Source: Niastella soli
GTDB taxonomy: Bacteria; Bacteroidota; Bacteroidia; Chitinophagales; Chitinophagaceae
DNA: 64,000 nt
Assembly: GCF_017742245.1 (NCBI RefSeq)
Contig: NZ_JAGHKO010000005.1
Location: 620,001 to 684,000 of the forward strand
Direction of reading: 5' to 3'
Shown here: positions 20,892 to 28,746 of the stretch, one piece after another
Position numbering within the stretch: position 1 is the first letter of the stretch
How the letters are laid out: each line of letters opens with the position of its first letter
Program-made: the position numbers and the translations under genes
Notes under the pieces: model-generated
Database searches by the model: none
What the model was told of the DNA's origin: nothing
The model's input: the letters and a program-made list of their open reading frames with translations, nothing else

Positions 20892-21096
20892 CTTTGTCTA
20901 CCAGGCCTTGGTCCACCGAATCTGCGGCCTGGCAGAAAAGGCGGTTATTCGCGTAGGCGAGTGAAGGGCATGACAATGCCAGGTATTGCTGTCCATAATA
21001 ATGGATATGCAAAACGAATGCATGTATTGACAGTCTAATAGGGTTGTGCTTAAAAACGTAAGGGCAAAGGGCGGGGGAAGTTAAGAGAACCAGGGG

Positions 21097-21396
21097 CTAA
21101 TCAATGACAATCGGCTGTACATAGTGATTGTCGCCATAACGCACAGCTACTTTGTATATGCCGCGGGGTAAATGATTCGGGAGCAAAATAGTGTGGTTTG
21201 AATAGAGATCGGCATGGTACAGGAAGTGTTTAAATACCTGTTGTCCTGCAAGGGAGTACAGCTGTACCGTAAAAACACATTGTTCTACGCTATACAATTG
21301 TAACCAAAATTTCTTCTGTGTTACCAGATTGGGATACACAGTGATGCGTTGAACGCGTTTTTTCGAACGGTCGTCAGTTAGTGTTGAGGTGTCCAT
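21097..21396 (-). CDS. Orphan T9SS type A C-terminal sorting-domain-like protein
   Basis: A 99-aa product that is nearly only a sorting domain. After a charged lead (MDTSTLTDDRSKKRVQRI) come TVYPN, the strand VFTVQLYSLAGQQV and LPRGIYKVAVRYGDN, matching the usual type A layout (ISPNP ... v.iyd..G..v ... l..G.Yil.v). There is no signal peptide and no cargo domain upstream, so export through the type IX pathway is not expected as it stands. It could be a remnant of a larger secreted protein or a stand-alone copy. The gene is isolated on the minus strand. Confidence 0.55.
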   Translation of the reverse strand: MDTSTLTDDRSKKRVQRITVYPNLVTQKKFWLQLYSVEQCVFTVQLYSLAGQQVFKHFLYHADLYSNHTILLPNHLPRGIYKVAVRYGDNHYVQPIVID

Positions 21397-21600
21397 AGAA
21401 GGTACTAGGATAATAGTAATTGTTGTGCGCGATGAAGTTAGTGCTTATCCTGATAGGTCACAATAGAAAACCTACGTGTTTTTTAACATTTACCTGACAT
21501 TTCCTTCCACAGATAAGAGAAACATTAGAACGGGATTAGATATTCGCTTAATGGAGCATGGTATTTATCACATAAGGCAATGGGTTAATTGCGTTTTACG

Positions 21601-22077
21601 TTAATAATTGATAATGCGAATTTGTTCGCTGGTTACTTGCTTTTGTAACAGGTATTGTTTGAACCGGGAAATCAATGTTGCACCACCTGATAAATAGAAG
21701 GTGGCATTTTTCCAGGCCATCCAGCAATTAGGGTGCATGTCATCCATCCAGTGAATGGCATTGAGTGCAGGTTGCGCTGGCATTTCAGGTACACTGTCAA
21801 CCAACAGTTTCAACATTGACAATACCGCTTCATATTCAGGATGTAATTCCAGTATGCCAAAGTATTCATGATCGTTTCGCAAAGCGATCTCTTTAAGTGC
21901 ATTGAATATTTCAACGGTTGATTCATCGCCCACAAAGAAATGATGGGTAGCATGGTCGTTGTATAACTTTTTTGCCTGGATCACATGTAACAGCTCATGT
22001 TCAGTGGCAGCAGGTATTTCGATGTTCAGCTCATCGTCGGAGTGTTCATTGGCCTGGTGGTTAAATAGGTGAAACAT
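21601..22077 (-). CDS. Hypothetical protein, 158 aa
   Basis: I do not recognise this family. It is acidic at the N-terminus (NHQANEHSDDELNIEI), has no signal peptide or membrane segment and reads as a soluble alpha/beta protein. The motif ATEHELLHVIQAKKLYNDH near residue 25 and the Trp-rich stretch HWMDDMHPNCWMAWKNATFY near residue 110 stand out. It is divergent from the broken AraC-type gene at 22186; the 108-bp AT-rich space between them probably carries both promoters. Confidence 0.6.
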   Translation of the reverse strand: MFHLFNHQANEHSDDELNIEIPAATEHELLHVIQAKKLYNDHATHHFFVGDESTVEIFNALKEIALRNDHEYFGILELHPEYEAVLSMLKLLVDSVPEMPAQPALNAIHWMDDMHPNCWMAWKNATFYLSGGATLISRFKQYLLQKQVTSEQIRIINY

Positions 22078-22185
22078 TGTATATGTTTTGTTTACGAAAC
22101 AGTTAATTTACCTTTACAAAATTAAAAAGGGATTAACTGCGCGTTTTTATACTATACGGATAAATATTTACATCAAACGGATTTT

Positions 22186-23182
22186 ATGAGTGTCAAAGTG
22201 TATGACGAAAATGGTCACCAATATAAAGTTGGCGACGTGTTTTCGACTAAAATAGTGGAACAGCCCTTGGTTACGGAACGAAGAGAGATCTATAGCTTTC
22301 CTTTCGGTGATGCAGAAATGGTACAAATAGCCTTTGCGGGCATTTATATCGTGTATGGAGATATGGTGTTGAATAAAACCAAAAGGCTGAACTATGAAAT
22401 AACAGGTGACGTAGACCTTGTTGAAATGCATTTTACCTTACAGGGCGGCAGTATAATGAAGAACCTGCTTTCAGGAAAAGAACATCATTTCAAAGCCAAT
22501 CAGCATAACATGCATTACACGCCCTTGTTTGCAGGTACGGGGCAATACGGCGGTGAGCTTGAACGGTATAAATTTATTGAAGTACATTTTACTACCCGTT
22601 TTTTCCTGGAGCTGGCAAAAGACAGTAATCCATCGCATGGAGTTTGCGGATAAAGTTGCAAAAGGGAACGAAGACGACCTGAGCCGTGAGAACATGCCTA
22701 TTTCGTTTGCCATGCACCAGTGTCTCCAGGATATTATGAATGTGAAAGTTACCGGTGGTTTGAAATTATTATTCCTGCAATCAAAATGTATTGAGCTGTT
22801 AACCTTACAGGCACAGATGTATGAAGACGCGGCCCGTTCTACTCAAACACCTTCGCTGATAGTTAAGCCGGGCCACGATACCGAGAGTATTTACTTTGCC
22901 AAAGAATACCTGGTACAGCATGCTGCCCAACCGCCTTCCTTAAGTGAACTGGCCCGTGTTGCAGGGATCAATGAATTTAAATTGAAACAGGGTTTCAAAG
23001 CCCTTTTTAATAATACCGTATTTGGTTACCTGACAGATTATAAATTAACCCAGGCGCGTGATCTGTTAGTTGCTAATGTGCCTATCAAAGATGTGGCCGA
23101 CAGACTGGGCTATTCTTCGGTACAACATTTCAATAGTGCCTTCCGTAAAAAGTTTGGTGTGCCGCCAGGGAAAGTTAAGTAG
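22186..23182 (+). pseudogene. AraC family transcriptional regulator, split by a frameshift
   Basis: Two overlapping frames together encode one AraC-type regulator. The first (from ATG 22186, stop at 22653) gives the N-terminal ligand-sensing part up to RFFLELAKDSNP. The second continues with MEFADKVAKGNEDDL and ends in a typical double helix-turn-helix domain (LSELARVAGINEFKLKQGFK ... IKDVADRLGYSSVQHFNSAFRKKFG). The switch must occur close to 22620-22632 (bases CCATCGCATGGAG); one extra or two missing bases there would explain it. Either the gene is broken in this strain or it is a sequencing error. An intact product would be about 330 aa. Confidence 0.8.
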
Positions 23183-23330
23183 TGAGTTGTGAGTTGTCAG
23201 TTGTGAGTGGGTTCGCGAATTTCCTTATCAACTCCATCAACCTTATTAACCCTATCAATTTCCCATTGCCCATTGCCCTTCGATCCAGTATAAATCAGTA
23301 TATTCAGTATTGCAATTAAACTTAATTACA

Positions 23331-23672
23331 ATGCCGATAGTTGTAAAAAGAATATACGAACCGGTAGCGGACAAAGATGGCTATCGCATTCTGGTTGACC
23401 GGCTGTGGCCCCGGGGCATAAAGAAAGAAAAAGCTGACATAGATACCTGGCTTAAAGAAGTAGCTCCCTCTACCGAATTGCGTAAATGGTACCATGCAGG
23501 GGAAGGAACCTTTGCTGAATTTAAAAAGAAATACCTCGCTGAATTAAAAGAGAATCCCGCATTGAAAGATTTGAGATCATTAGTAAAAGAACACAAGAAA
23601 ATAACCCTGTTATATGCGGCTAAAGATGAAGCCCAAAATCATGCGCATATTCTGGCTGATCTTTTAAGTTGA
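23331..23672 (+). CDS. DUF488 (YeaO-like) family protein
   Basis: Starting at ATG 23331 this gives 113 aa (MPIVVKRIYEPVADKDGYRI); a TTG seven codons upstream is less likely. The motif DGYRILVDRLWPRGIKKEK, then LRKWYHAGEGTFAEFKKKY and the C-terminal ITLLYAAKDEAQNHA are diagnostic for the YeaO branch of DUF488. Members are small soluble proteins of uncertain biochemical role. The gene stands alone and is followed by copy 3 of the interspersed inverted repeat. Confidence 0.88.
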   Translation: MPIVVKRIYEPVADKDGYRILVDRLWPRGIKKEKADIDTWLKEVAPSTELRKWYHAGEGTFAEFKKKYLAELKENPALKDLRSLVKEHKKITLLYAAKDEAQNHAHILADLLS

Positions 23673-23674
23673 TA

Positions 23675-23822
23675 AGACCTGTAAGGTTCGCCATTTGAGT
23701 TAGCCTTTACAGAGAGAGCAAGCGATCCTGACAGGTCGGTTTAAATAAAGGGGGCTGACCTGTCAGGTCTGCCTCGTCATCTGACCCGGCGAGTTAATGA
23801 GGCAGACCTTACAGGTCAGCGA
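23675..23822. repeat. Interspersed inverted-repeat element, copy 3
   Basis: A 148-bp element with outer arms AGACCTGTAAGGT / ACCTTACAGGTC and inner arms CCTGACAGGTC / GACCTGTCAGG, as in copies 1 and 2. It occupies the gap between two convergent genes, beginning three bases after the DUF488 stop codon and ending 14 bases from the next stop codon. Confidence 0.8.
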
Positions 23823-23835
23823 CAAACTAATAAAC

Positions 23836-24741
23836 TCAATAACTAACAAACTTTTGTATTCTCCAGATCTGGATAAACGGAAAGCAGTTGCCTGAACAGC
23901 AGTCATCCGGTTTTTGATTGGGGCGTCCGCAATCACACCAGAATTGTCGATTGGCTAACAGCATGTATTCATCCAACCCCCGGGCCATCCCAACCGCATG
24001 TGTGGCGGGTCCATTGGCCTGCATTACTTCCCAGCCATATTTACCAGGTACTTCTTCCAGTTTATTATTTACAAAATAACGTAGTGGATGTCGATGGGTT
24101 TGATCGGCCCAGTAGGCCTTTATTTCTGCGGGGTTGCGGTGATCGAGGGTCAGCAGCGCTGCATGATACCCATCGCAAACCGAAAGCAGGAAAATGCTAA
24201 AGCCACGTTCTTTGCCAACCCGCCGTAGTAAGGTGTTCCATAAACTTTTTTCCAGGGCCATGGGCGGTAAGCCGCGGGAAACAGGATCCGCTTTTGTAAT
24301 AGGTACCCATTCGTCTTTGCGCAACGATAAAAAACGGACTGTATCATAGCTGCGTACATAATGATTATCGCGCAACCGTTTGGCAAGGGCAGTAATATCA
24401 TTATCCTGCAACCCATTTAAAACGGAGTTACGGCTGTATAAACTATCGGGGATGGAAGATTCGCCGAAGATGAGGTAGTCGAGCCCAGCCCGCACCGTGT
24501 TGATGCATTTATGCCGGAACCCCGGGTGCCAGTTGGAGTCTTTAGGCTGCTCAGGCAGGGCGGTATTGGCGAGAAAGAATTGTTTTATCCTTTCCACATC
24601 ATCCGTAGAGAATAAGGCTGTTCGTTGGACGGAATCTTTATATAAAATAGCGGGTGCGCTGACCGCCCGTTGGGGTACAATGATGGAACCAGACAATACA
24701 GCTACAATAACAAAACACAGGACCAGAACGTGTACTTTCAT
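23836..24741 (-). CDS. Exported hypothetical protein, 301 aa
   Basis: The N-terminus (MKVHVLVLCFVIVAVLSGSIIV) is a signal peptide or membrane anchor. The family is not recognised. A cysteine in a helix-like context (GFRHKCINTVRAGLDYL, near residue 80), a later DGYHAALLTLD and a polar AYWADQTHRH are arranged like the Cys-His-polar order of papain-fold peptidases or amidases (NlpC/P60 type). That reading is only an inference. The C-terminus is cysteine rich (FWCDCGRPNQKPDDCCSGNC), which could bind a metal or form disulfides outside the cytoplasm. It is convergent with the DUF488 gene and follows the ECF sigma gene on the same strand. Confidence 0.65.
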   Translation of the reverse strand: MKVHVLVLCFVIVAVLSGSIIVPQRAVSAPAILYKDSVQRTALFSTDDVERIKQFFLANTALPEQPKDSNWHPGFRHKCINTVRAGLDYLIFGESSIPDSLYSRNSVLNGLQDNDITALAKRLRDNHYVRSYDTVRFLSLRKDEWVPITKADPVSRGLPPMALEKSLWNTLLRRVGKERGFSIFLLSVCDGYHAALLTLDHRNPAEIKAYWADQTHRHPLRYFVNNKLEEVPGKYGWEVMQANGPATHAVGMARGLDEYMLLANRQFWCDCGRPNQKPDDCCSGNCFPFIQIWRIQKFVSY

Positions 24742-24809
24742 CAGGTATTGATGTTTTAGGAGCTCTTAATGGGCTGTAAAATTAAGAACAGCCAGGGGAA
24801 ATTGTGCCA

Positions 24810-26063
24810 TTATTTTTTCCCCGAAACCTTATTGATCTGTTCCTGGATCCCTAGTTTTTCCCGTTGCGTTTTAGCCAGGGCCTGTGCCTTTTCATAATTA
24901 GACAAAGCCAATTGATCATTGAGTCCATTGTACAGTTCAGCCATCAGCAAAAAATAAAAATGGCTGTTGTTGGTGGGCAGGCTGGCTGCTTCCTGTATGG
25001 CGGCTTCCCTTCCTTTTGCTTTGTACAAAGCAAAGATCCTGTTAAGGGCAACGCCTGGCGAATAATTGACCAGCAGCAATTGGTCATACAGTAACAGGAT
25101 GTTCGCCCATTTTTCGGCAGTGTCTTCTTTAATGCAATGCCAGTAAGCAATGCCTGCTTCCAGGTGATAGGAGCTTACGTTGTTACCCGTGGCGGCATTG
25201 TTCAAAAATTGAATGCCCTGGTTGATCAGGGCAGTATCCCATAAAGCCGTGTCCTGCTGTTCGTACAGTATTTGCGCATCGTTATGGTTTACCCGGGCGT
25301 TGAAGCGGGAGGCATGAAAACACATCAGGGCCAGCAGGGCATTGGTGTTGGGCCGGTTGGTGCGTTCGTATTCAGTAAGCATTGCACCCAGGCGCATGGC
25401 CTCAATACAGAAATCCCGACGCAGCAGGGTGTTTTCCGTTTGGGAGTAATAGCCTTCGTTGAACAACAGATAAATGATGTGTAGTACATTGTCGAGCCGG
25501 TTATCCAGTTCGGCAGCCGGGAGGGTATTGTCGATAGGGATGAGTTGGATGTTTTCGTTCCGTAGTTTTTCTTTTGCGCGGAACAGGCGTTTGTTGATGG
25601 TTTCTTTATTCGTTAAAAATGCTTCGGCAATTTCATCGATGCCAAAACCGCAAAGGATGCGCAGGGCCAGACCGATCTGCGCTTCACTGGCAATGGCCGG
25701 GTTGCAAATGGCAAACAGCATTTGCAGCTGGCTGTCTTTAATATTTTGTTGGGAGAAATTGATGGCTTCCCATTCTTCGATACCGCTTTGTTGCGCTTTT
25801 ACTTCAGGAATTACTTTTTGTTCGTAGATCTTATGCCGTCTGAAATGGTACAGCGTTTTTTGTTTGGCCACGGTATATAACCAGGCGGCGGGGTTGGGCG
25901 GTAGGCCTTTAAGGCCCCAGGTCTCAGAGGCGGTCAGAAAGGTATCACTTACTATGTCTTCGGCCATTTCAATATGGTCCAAACCAAACTGCTTACTGAT
26001 AACCGCTACCATTTTAGCGAACTCCTGCTGAAATAGCTGTTTTAATGATTCGTGTTCTTTCAT
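24810..26063 (-). CDS. ECF42-group RNA polymerase sigma factor with TPR-like C-terminal extension
   Basis: The 417-aa protein has sigma region 2 at ~10-80 (MAEDIVSDTFLTASETW, PNPAAWLYTVAKQKTLYHFRRHK), region 4 at ~120-180 (ALRILCGFGIDEIAEAFLTNKETINKRLFRAKEKL) and a ~220-aa helical extension containing LLFNEGYY, RPNTNALLALMCFHASR and GVALNRIFALYKAKG. This length and extension are typical of ECF42, a group with no classical anti-sigma factor and whose extension is needed for activity. Members usually sit beside a YciI/DGPF protein, as here (26159-26497). Confidence 0.92.
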   Translation of the reverse strand: MKEHESLKQLFQQEFAKMVAVISKQFGLDHIEMAEDIVSDTFLTASETWGLKGLPPNPAAWLYTVAKQKTLYHFRRHKIYEQKVIPEVKAQQSGIEEWEAINFSQQNIKDSQLQMLFAICNPAIASEAQIGLALRILCGFGIDEIAEAFLTNKETINKRLFRAKEKLRNENIQLIPIDNTLPAAELDNRLDNVLHIIYLLFNEGYYSQTENTLLRRDFCIEAMRLGAMLTEYERTNRPNTNALLALMCFHASRFNARVNHNDAQILYEQQDTALWDTALINQGIQFLNNAATGNNVSSYHLEAGIAYWHCIKEDTAEKWANILLLYDQLLLVNYSPGVALNRIFALYKAKGREAAIQEAASLPTNNSHFYFLLMAELYNGLNDQLALSNYEKAQALAKTQREKLGIQEQINKVSGKK

Positions 26064-26071
26064 AAGATAAT

Positions 26072-26153
26072 ATAAAAGGGTGGCTCACCCTTTCAGGGTG
26101 GGTCACCCTATATCAAATAAGGTGAGCCGCCCTTGGAGGGCGACCCACCTTTA
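26072..26153. repeat. Fold-back element between ECF42 sigma and YciI genes
   Basis: AAGGGTGGCTCACC (about 26076-26089) is inverted, with one mismatch, in GGTGAGCCGCCCTT (26121-26134). The second pair GGGTGGGTCACCC and GGGCGACCCACC nests within it. The element nearly fills the 95-bp gap between two genes on the minus strand and could form a strong hairpin in a joint transcript. Confidence 0.65.
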
Positions 26154-26158
26154 CATTA

Positions 26159-26497
26159 TTATTGAAACACCGCTCTTACCTCCACACTGCCGTCAAAATC
26201 AAGTGCAGGGCAGCCATGGGCCAGGGTTATAGCCTCATCAATATTTGCTGCTTTTATAATACAAAAGCTACCCAGGCGTTCTCTGATCTCTACAAAGGGA
26301 CCATCAGTAACAACACCGCCTTTCCGCAATACTTTACCATCTGTTTCAAGGCGAACACCAGTGGTGCCTAATTTGCCCTGTGCGGCAATGCCGCCTACCC
26401 AGTCCTGCCATTTTTTGGCCAGTGCCTGCATTTCGGTGGGCGATACATTACTGAAATCATAACTGGGTTGACGAAATAGTAACATGAATTCTTTCAT
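26159..26497 (-). CDS. YciI/DGPF family protein, ECF42 partner
   Basis: A 112-aa soluble protein starting MKEFMLLFRQPSYDF and containing the family sequence VVTDGPFVEIRERLGSF (the DGPF motif) and INEAITLA-like NIDEAITLAHGCPALDFDGSVEVR near its end. YciI-like domains are ferredoxin-like folds of unclear function; DGPF proteins are the standard genomic partners of ECF42 sigma factors. It is 95 bases upstream of the sigma gene on the same strand and is probably part of its regulon. Confidence 0.9.
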   Translation of the reverse strand: MKEFMLLFRQPSYDFSNVSPTEMQALAKKWQDWVGGIAAQGKLGTTGVRLETDGKVLRKGGVVTDGPFVEIRERLGSFCIIKAANIDEAITLAHGCPALDFDGSVEVRAVFQ

Positions 26498-26936
26498 ACG
26501 TTTTGTTTTTAGTCCCGCTGAATGCGGGAAGTTAGTATTTAAAATTTAAGAATGAGAATTGTGAATGATAGTGTTGCTTTTGTCAGTTGTGAGTTGTCAG
26601 TTGTGAGTGGTGAACCGACAATCAGCAATCGTGAATCGGCAATAGGTTCGCGAGCTTTAAGATTAATGTACGATTTTGTCAAACCTGTCAAGGGTGTTAT
26701 CGATTACCGACTGCCGATTGCCGATTCAATGTCGTTTAGTTAAGCGAAACGGAGAGCTAAATCCTCCCGATGCATCGGGAGGCCGCAGCGTGTTGCACAT
26801 AAAGACTGATGATAGGGGTGGGTATTAATTTGATTCACCTGGAATAAACCCACCCCTACCTCCCGCAAAGCGGGACAGGCTCTCCCAGGAGGGGATTCCT
26901 TAAAACATGCATTAACTAAACGACATTGATTGCCGA
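26498..26936. other. Repeat-rich intergenic region
   Basis: This 439-bp gap has no gene. It holds a CCCGC/GCGGG hairpin directly upstream of the YciI gene (about 26513), imperfect TTGTCAGTTGTGAGTTG repeats (26578-26612) that also occur at about 23183-23208, several CGATTGCCGATT-type words, and the nested inverted-repeat element at 26726-26929. Confidence 0.65.
26726..26929. repeat. 204-bp MITE-like element with nested inverted repeats
   Basis: The ends TCAATGTCGTTTAGTTAA (26726-26743) and TTAACTAAACGACATTGA (26912-26929) are perfect 18-bp inverted repeats. Inside are a perfect 20-bp palindrome (26763-26782) and an 11-bp inverted pair TAGGGGTGGGT / ACCCACCCCTA (26813-26823 / 26848-26858). No coding capacity is seen. 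The layout is that of a miniature inverted-repeat element or a long fold-back structure. Confidence 0.7.
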
Positions 26937-27407
26937 TTAAGCATTCTGGAACATGCCAGGTGTATAAGTTCCTACAACCTCCGGTTGCATGAAAGCAATA
27001 TTCACCCGGTTATAACCATTGATGGCTATCACTGCAAACGAAAGATCAATCATTTCTTCTTCTGTGAAATGTTGTAACGTTTCATTATGAATGGCTTCAT
27101 CGATAGGGCCATTGAGTTTGGTAAGCGCTTCAGCAAAAGCCAGTGCAGCCCGTTCGCGATCACTGTAAAAATTCGTTTCTTTCCAGGCATCCAGTACCAG
27201 TAGCCGTTGTACATTTTCGCCATTCGCCAGCAGGTCTTTAGCGTGCATGTCGAGACAGAATGCACAACCATTGAGCTGCGATACGCGGTAATAAATTAAA
27301 TTCAGAAGCGACTGTTCAACCGGTGATTTGTATAAATAAGCACCCAGGGTGTTTAAAGCTTTTAACCCGCGTTGTCCTTTTTCGTAAATGTTAACTACCT
27401 GTTTCAT
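26937..27407 (-). CDS. Carboxymuconolactone decarboxylase/AhpD family protein
   Basis: From ATG 27407 the product is 156 aa (MKQVVNIYEKGQRGLKAL); the frame extends upstream, but the added residues do not resemble the family. The redox motif C48-A-F-C51 with H55 (LNGCAFCLDMHAKDL) is the AhpD-type CxxC...H signature. Members act as peroxidase partners or unknown reductants. Residues RAALAFAEALTKLNG and NGYNRVNIAF also match the family. It stands alone; it may respond to oxidative or electrophile stress, but nothing in the sequence shows this directly. Confidence 0.88.
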   Translation of the reverse strand: MKQVVNIYEKGQRGLKALNTLGAYLYKSPVEQSLLNLIYYRVSQLNGCAFCLDMHAKDLLANGENVQRLLVLDAWKETNFYSDRERAALAFAEALTKLNGPIDEAIHNETLQHFTEEEMIDLSFAVIAINGYNRVNIAFMQPEVVGTYTPGMFQNA

Positions 27408-27864
27408 TTGATTCGATTTTGTTATAATTAATTGTTGTGTTATACAGTAATAATGACCGGGACAAAACCGATTGGACAGGTTGGACAAAATATTTTCTGA
27501 CTGCCACCCAGTATAACCCCACCGTTGATATTCCGGCCAACCGGGGCGCTGGTATATATATAATACGTATCGCTGATAACAAAGAAAGCCGGTCAGATCC
27601 CGTACTGGTCAAATAGACCCCATTTATAGTCTTTCCCAAAAGCCCTTCCCGACAAGTCGGGAGGGGCTTTTTTGTGGGCGTGTTTTCGCGTTTTTGCTTA
27701 CAGGCAGGGGGAAATGAGAATTGATTCGGTATTTATGTTGCAGTAACCTGCAAGCAGAACCATTTTGCGGATTAAAAACCGCATTAATTGCGTTATTTGC
27801 TTGTTATTTTGCTTATTTGTGCGTTAAATAAACTTATATTGCAATACAACCATTCTAACTGTCT
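27408..27864. other. 457-bp gap upstream of the DeoR regulator
   Basis: No gene is supported here. The gap has a strong terminator hairpin (27638-27674) and an AT-rich stretch (27770-27850) likely to hold the promoter of the DeoR gene. Confidence 0.55.
27638..27674 (+). terminator. Strong terminator upstream of the DeoR gene
   Basis: AAAGCCCTTCCCGAC and GTCGGGAGGGGCTTT form a near-perfect stem with a tiny loop, followed by a T run; A bases in front of the stem make it potentially bidirectional. No + strand gene ends before it, so it probably insulates the divergent neighbours or is a relic. Confidence 0.7.
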
Positions 27865-28614
27865 ATGCTTAAAAAAGAGCGTCAGGCGTATATATTGCAT
27901 CAGGTAAACCTGCACAATAAGGTTTTATCATCATTGCTTAGCCAGGAGATCCGGGTATCGGAGGACACAATCCGCAGAGACCTGCAGGAACTGGCGGATG
28001 AGGGCAAGATCATAAAAGTTCATGGCGGCGCCCTCAGCCATTCATTCAACGAGGTAAATTATCCCACCGACAACGTTTATTCCCAGGACCATAAAAAGAT
28101 CATTGCCCACAAAGCGGCAGCCCTTATCCAAAACGACATGTTTGTGCTTACCAGTGGTGGCACTACTATTATAGAGCTGGCCCGCGCCCTGCCACCCCAT
28201 TTAAAAGCCACGTTCATGTCGGGCAGTATTCCCGCCATTCTGGAATACATGCAACACCCCAGCATCGATGTAATTATGATCGGTGACCGCATTTCAAAAA
28301 ATTCCAAAATAACCATAGGCGCCGAAGCCATTGCCAAGATCAAACAGATCAATGCCGACCTGTGCTTTTTAGGCATCAATGCCATTGATCTGAAACATGG
28401 CACTACCGACAATGATTGGGAAGTAGTGCAATTGAAAAAGGCAATGATCCAGTCGGCCCGTAAAACGGTTTGTTTAACTATTTCGGAAAAGATCAACACG
28501 CTACAACCTATCCATATCTGTGACATTCAACAAATAGATGTACTGATCACAGAACTTCCACCCGACGACCCGAGGTTGAGACCGTATATCGATTTGGGTA
28601 TTCAGGTAATATAA
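27865..28614 (+). CDS. DeoR family transcriptional regulator
   Basis: A 249-aa regulator with an N-terminal winged helix (residues ~3-58; MLKKERQAYILHQVNLHNKV, RVSEDTIRRDLQELADEGKI, VHGGAL) and a C-terminal DeoR sensor domain (~75-235). That domain shows the sugar-phosphate-isomerase-like motifs LTSGGTTIIELARALP, CFLGINAIDLKHGTTDND and the ending ISEKINTLQPIHICDI. DeoR proteins usually bind phosphorylated sugars and repress catabolic genes. It lies 132 bases before a SusC/SusD pair in the same direction and could control it, although DeoR is an unusual choice for Sus loci. Confidence 0.92.
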   Translation: MLKKERQAYILHQVNLHNKVLSSLLSQEIRVSEDTIRRDLQELADEGKIIKVHGGALSHSFNEVNYPTDNVYSQDHKKIIAHKAAALIQNDMFVLTSGGTTIIELARALPPHLKATFMSGSIPAILEYMQHPSIDVIMIGDRISKNSKITIGAEAIAKIKQINADLCFLGINAIDLKHGTTDNDWEVVQLKKAMIQSARKTVCLTISEKINTLQPIHICDIQQIDVLITELPPDDPRLRPYIDLGIQVI

Positions 28615-28746
28615 GCGCGCCTGCCGGCAACATTAGGCGTTGCATATCATGGCCTTTGAAAACAATGCTAACTGACCAGGTTAAATTGACCATTGAGCTG
28701 AACAAGCCTTTACCTATTCACAATTCATTGACCCAAAAAAACTGTT

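Larger units (their letters stand above)
20509..21096. other. 588-bp gap without a convincing gene
   Basis: Two terminator-like hairpins lie here (20622-20652 and 20861-20891, annotated separately). A frame of 80 codons at 20796-21038 crosses the second hairpin and has no recognisable content, so I do not call it a gene. Nothing else is visible. Confidence 0.6.

Noticed and set aside
20796-21038. 80-codon open frame on the + strand
   Set aside because: It runs through a terminator-like hairpin and has no recognisable domain or composition of a real gene.
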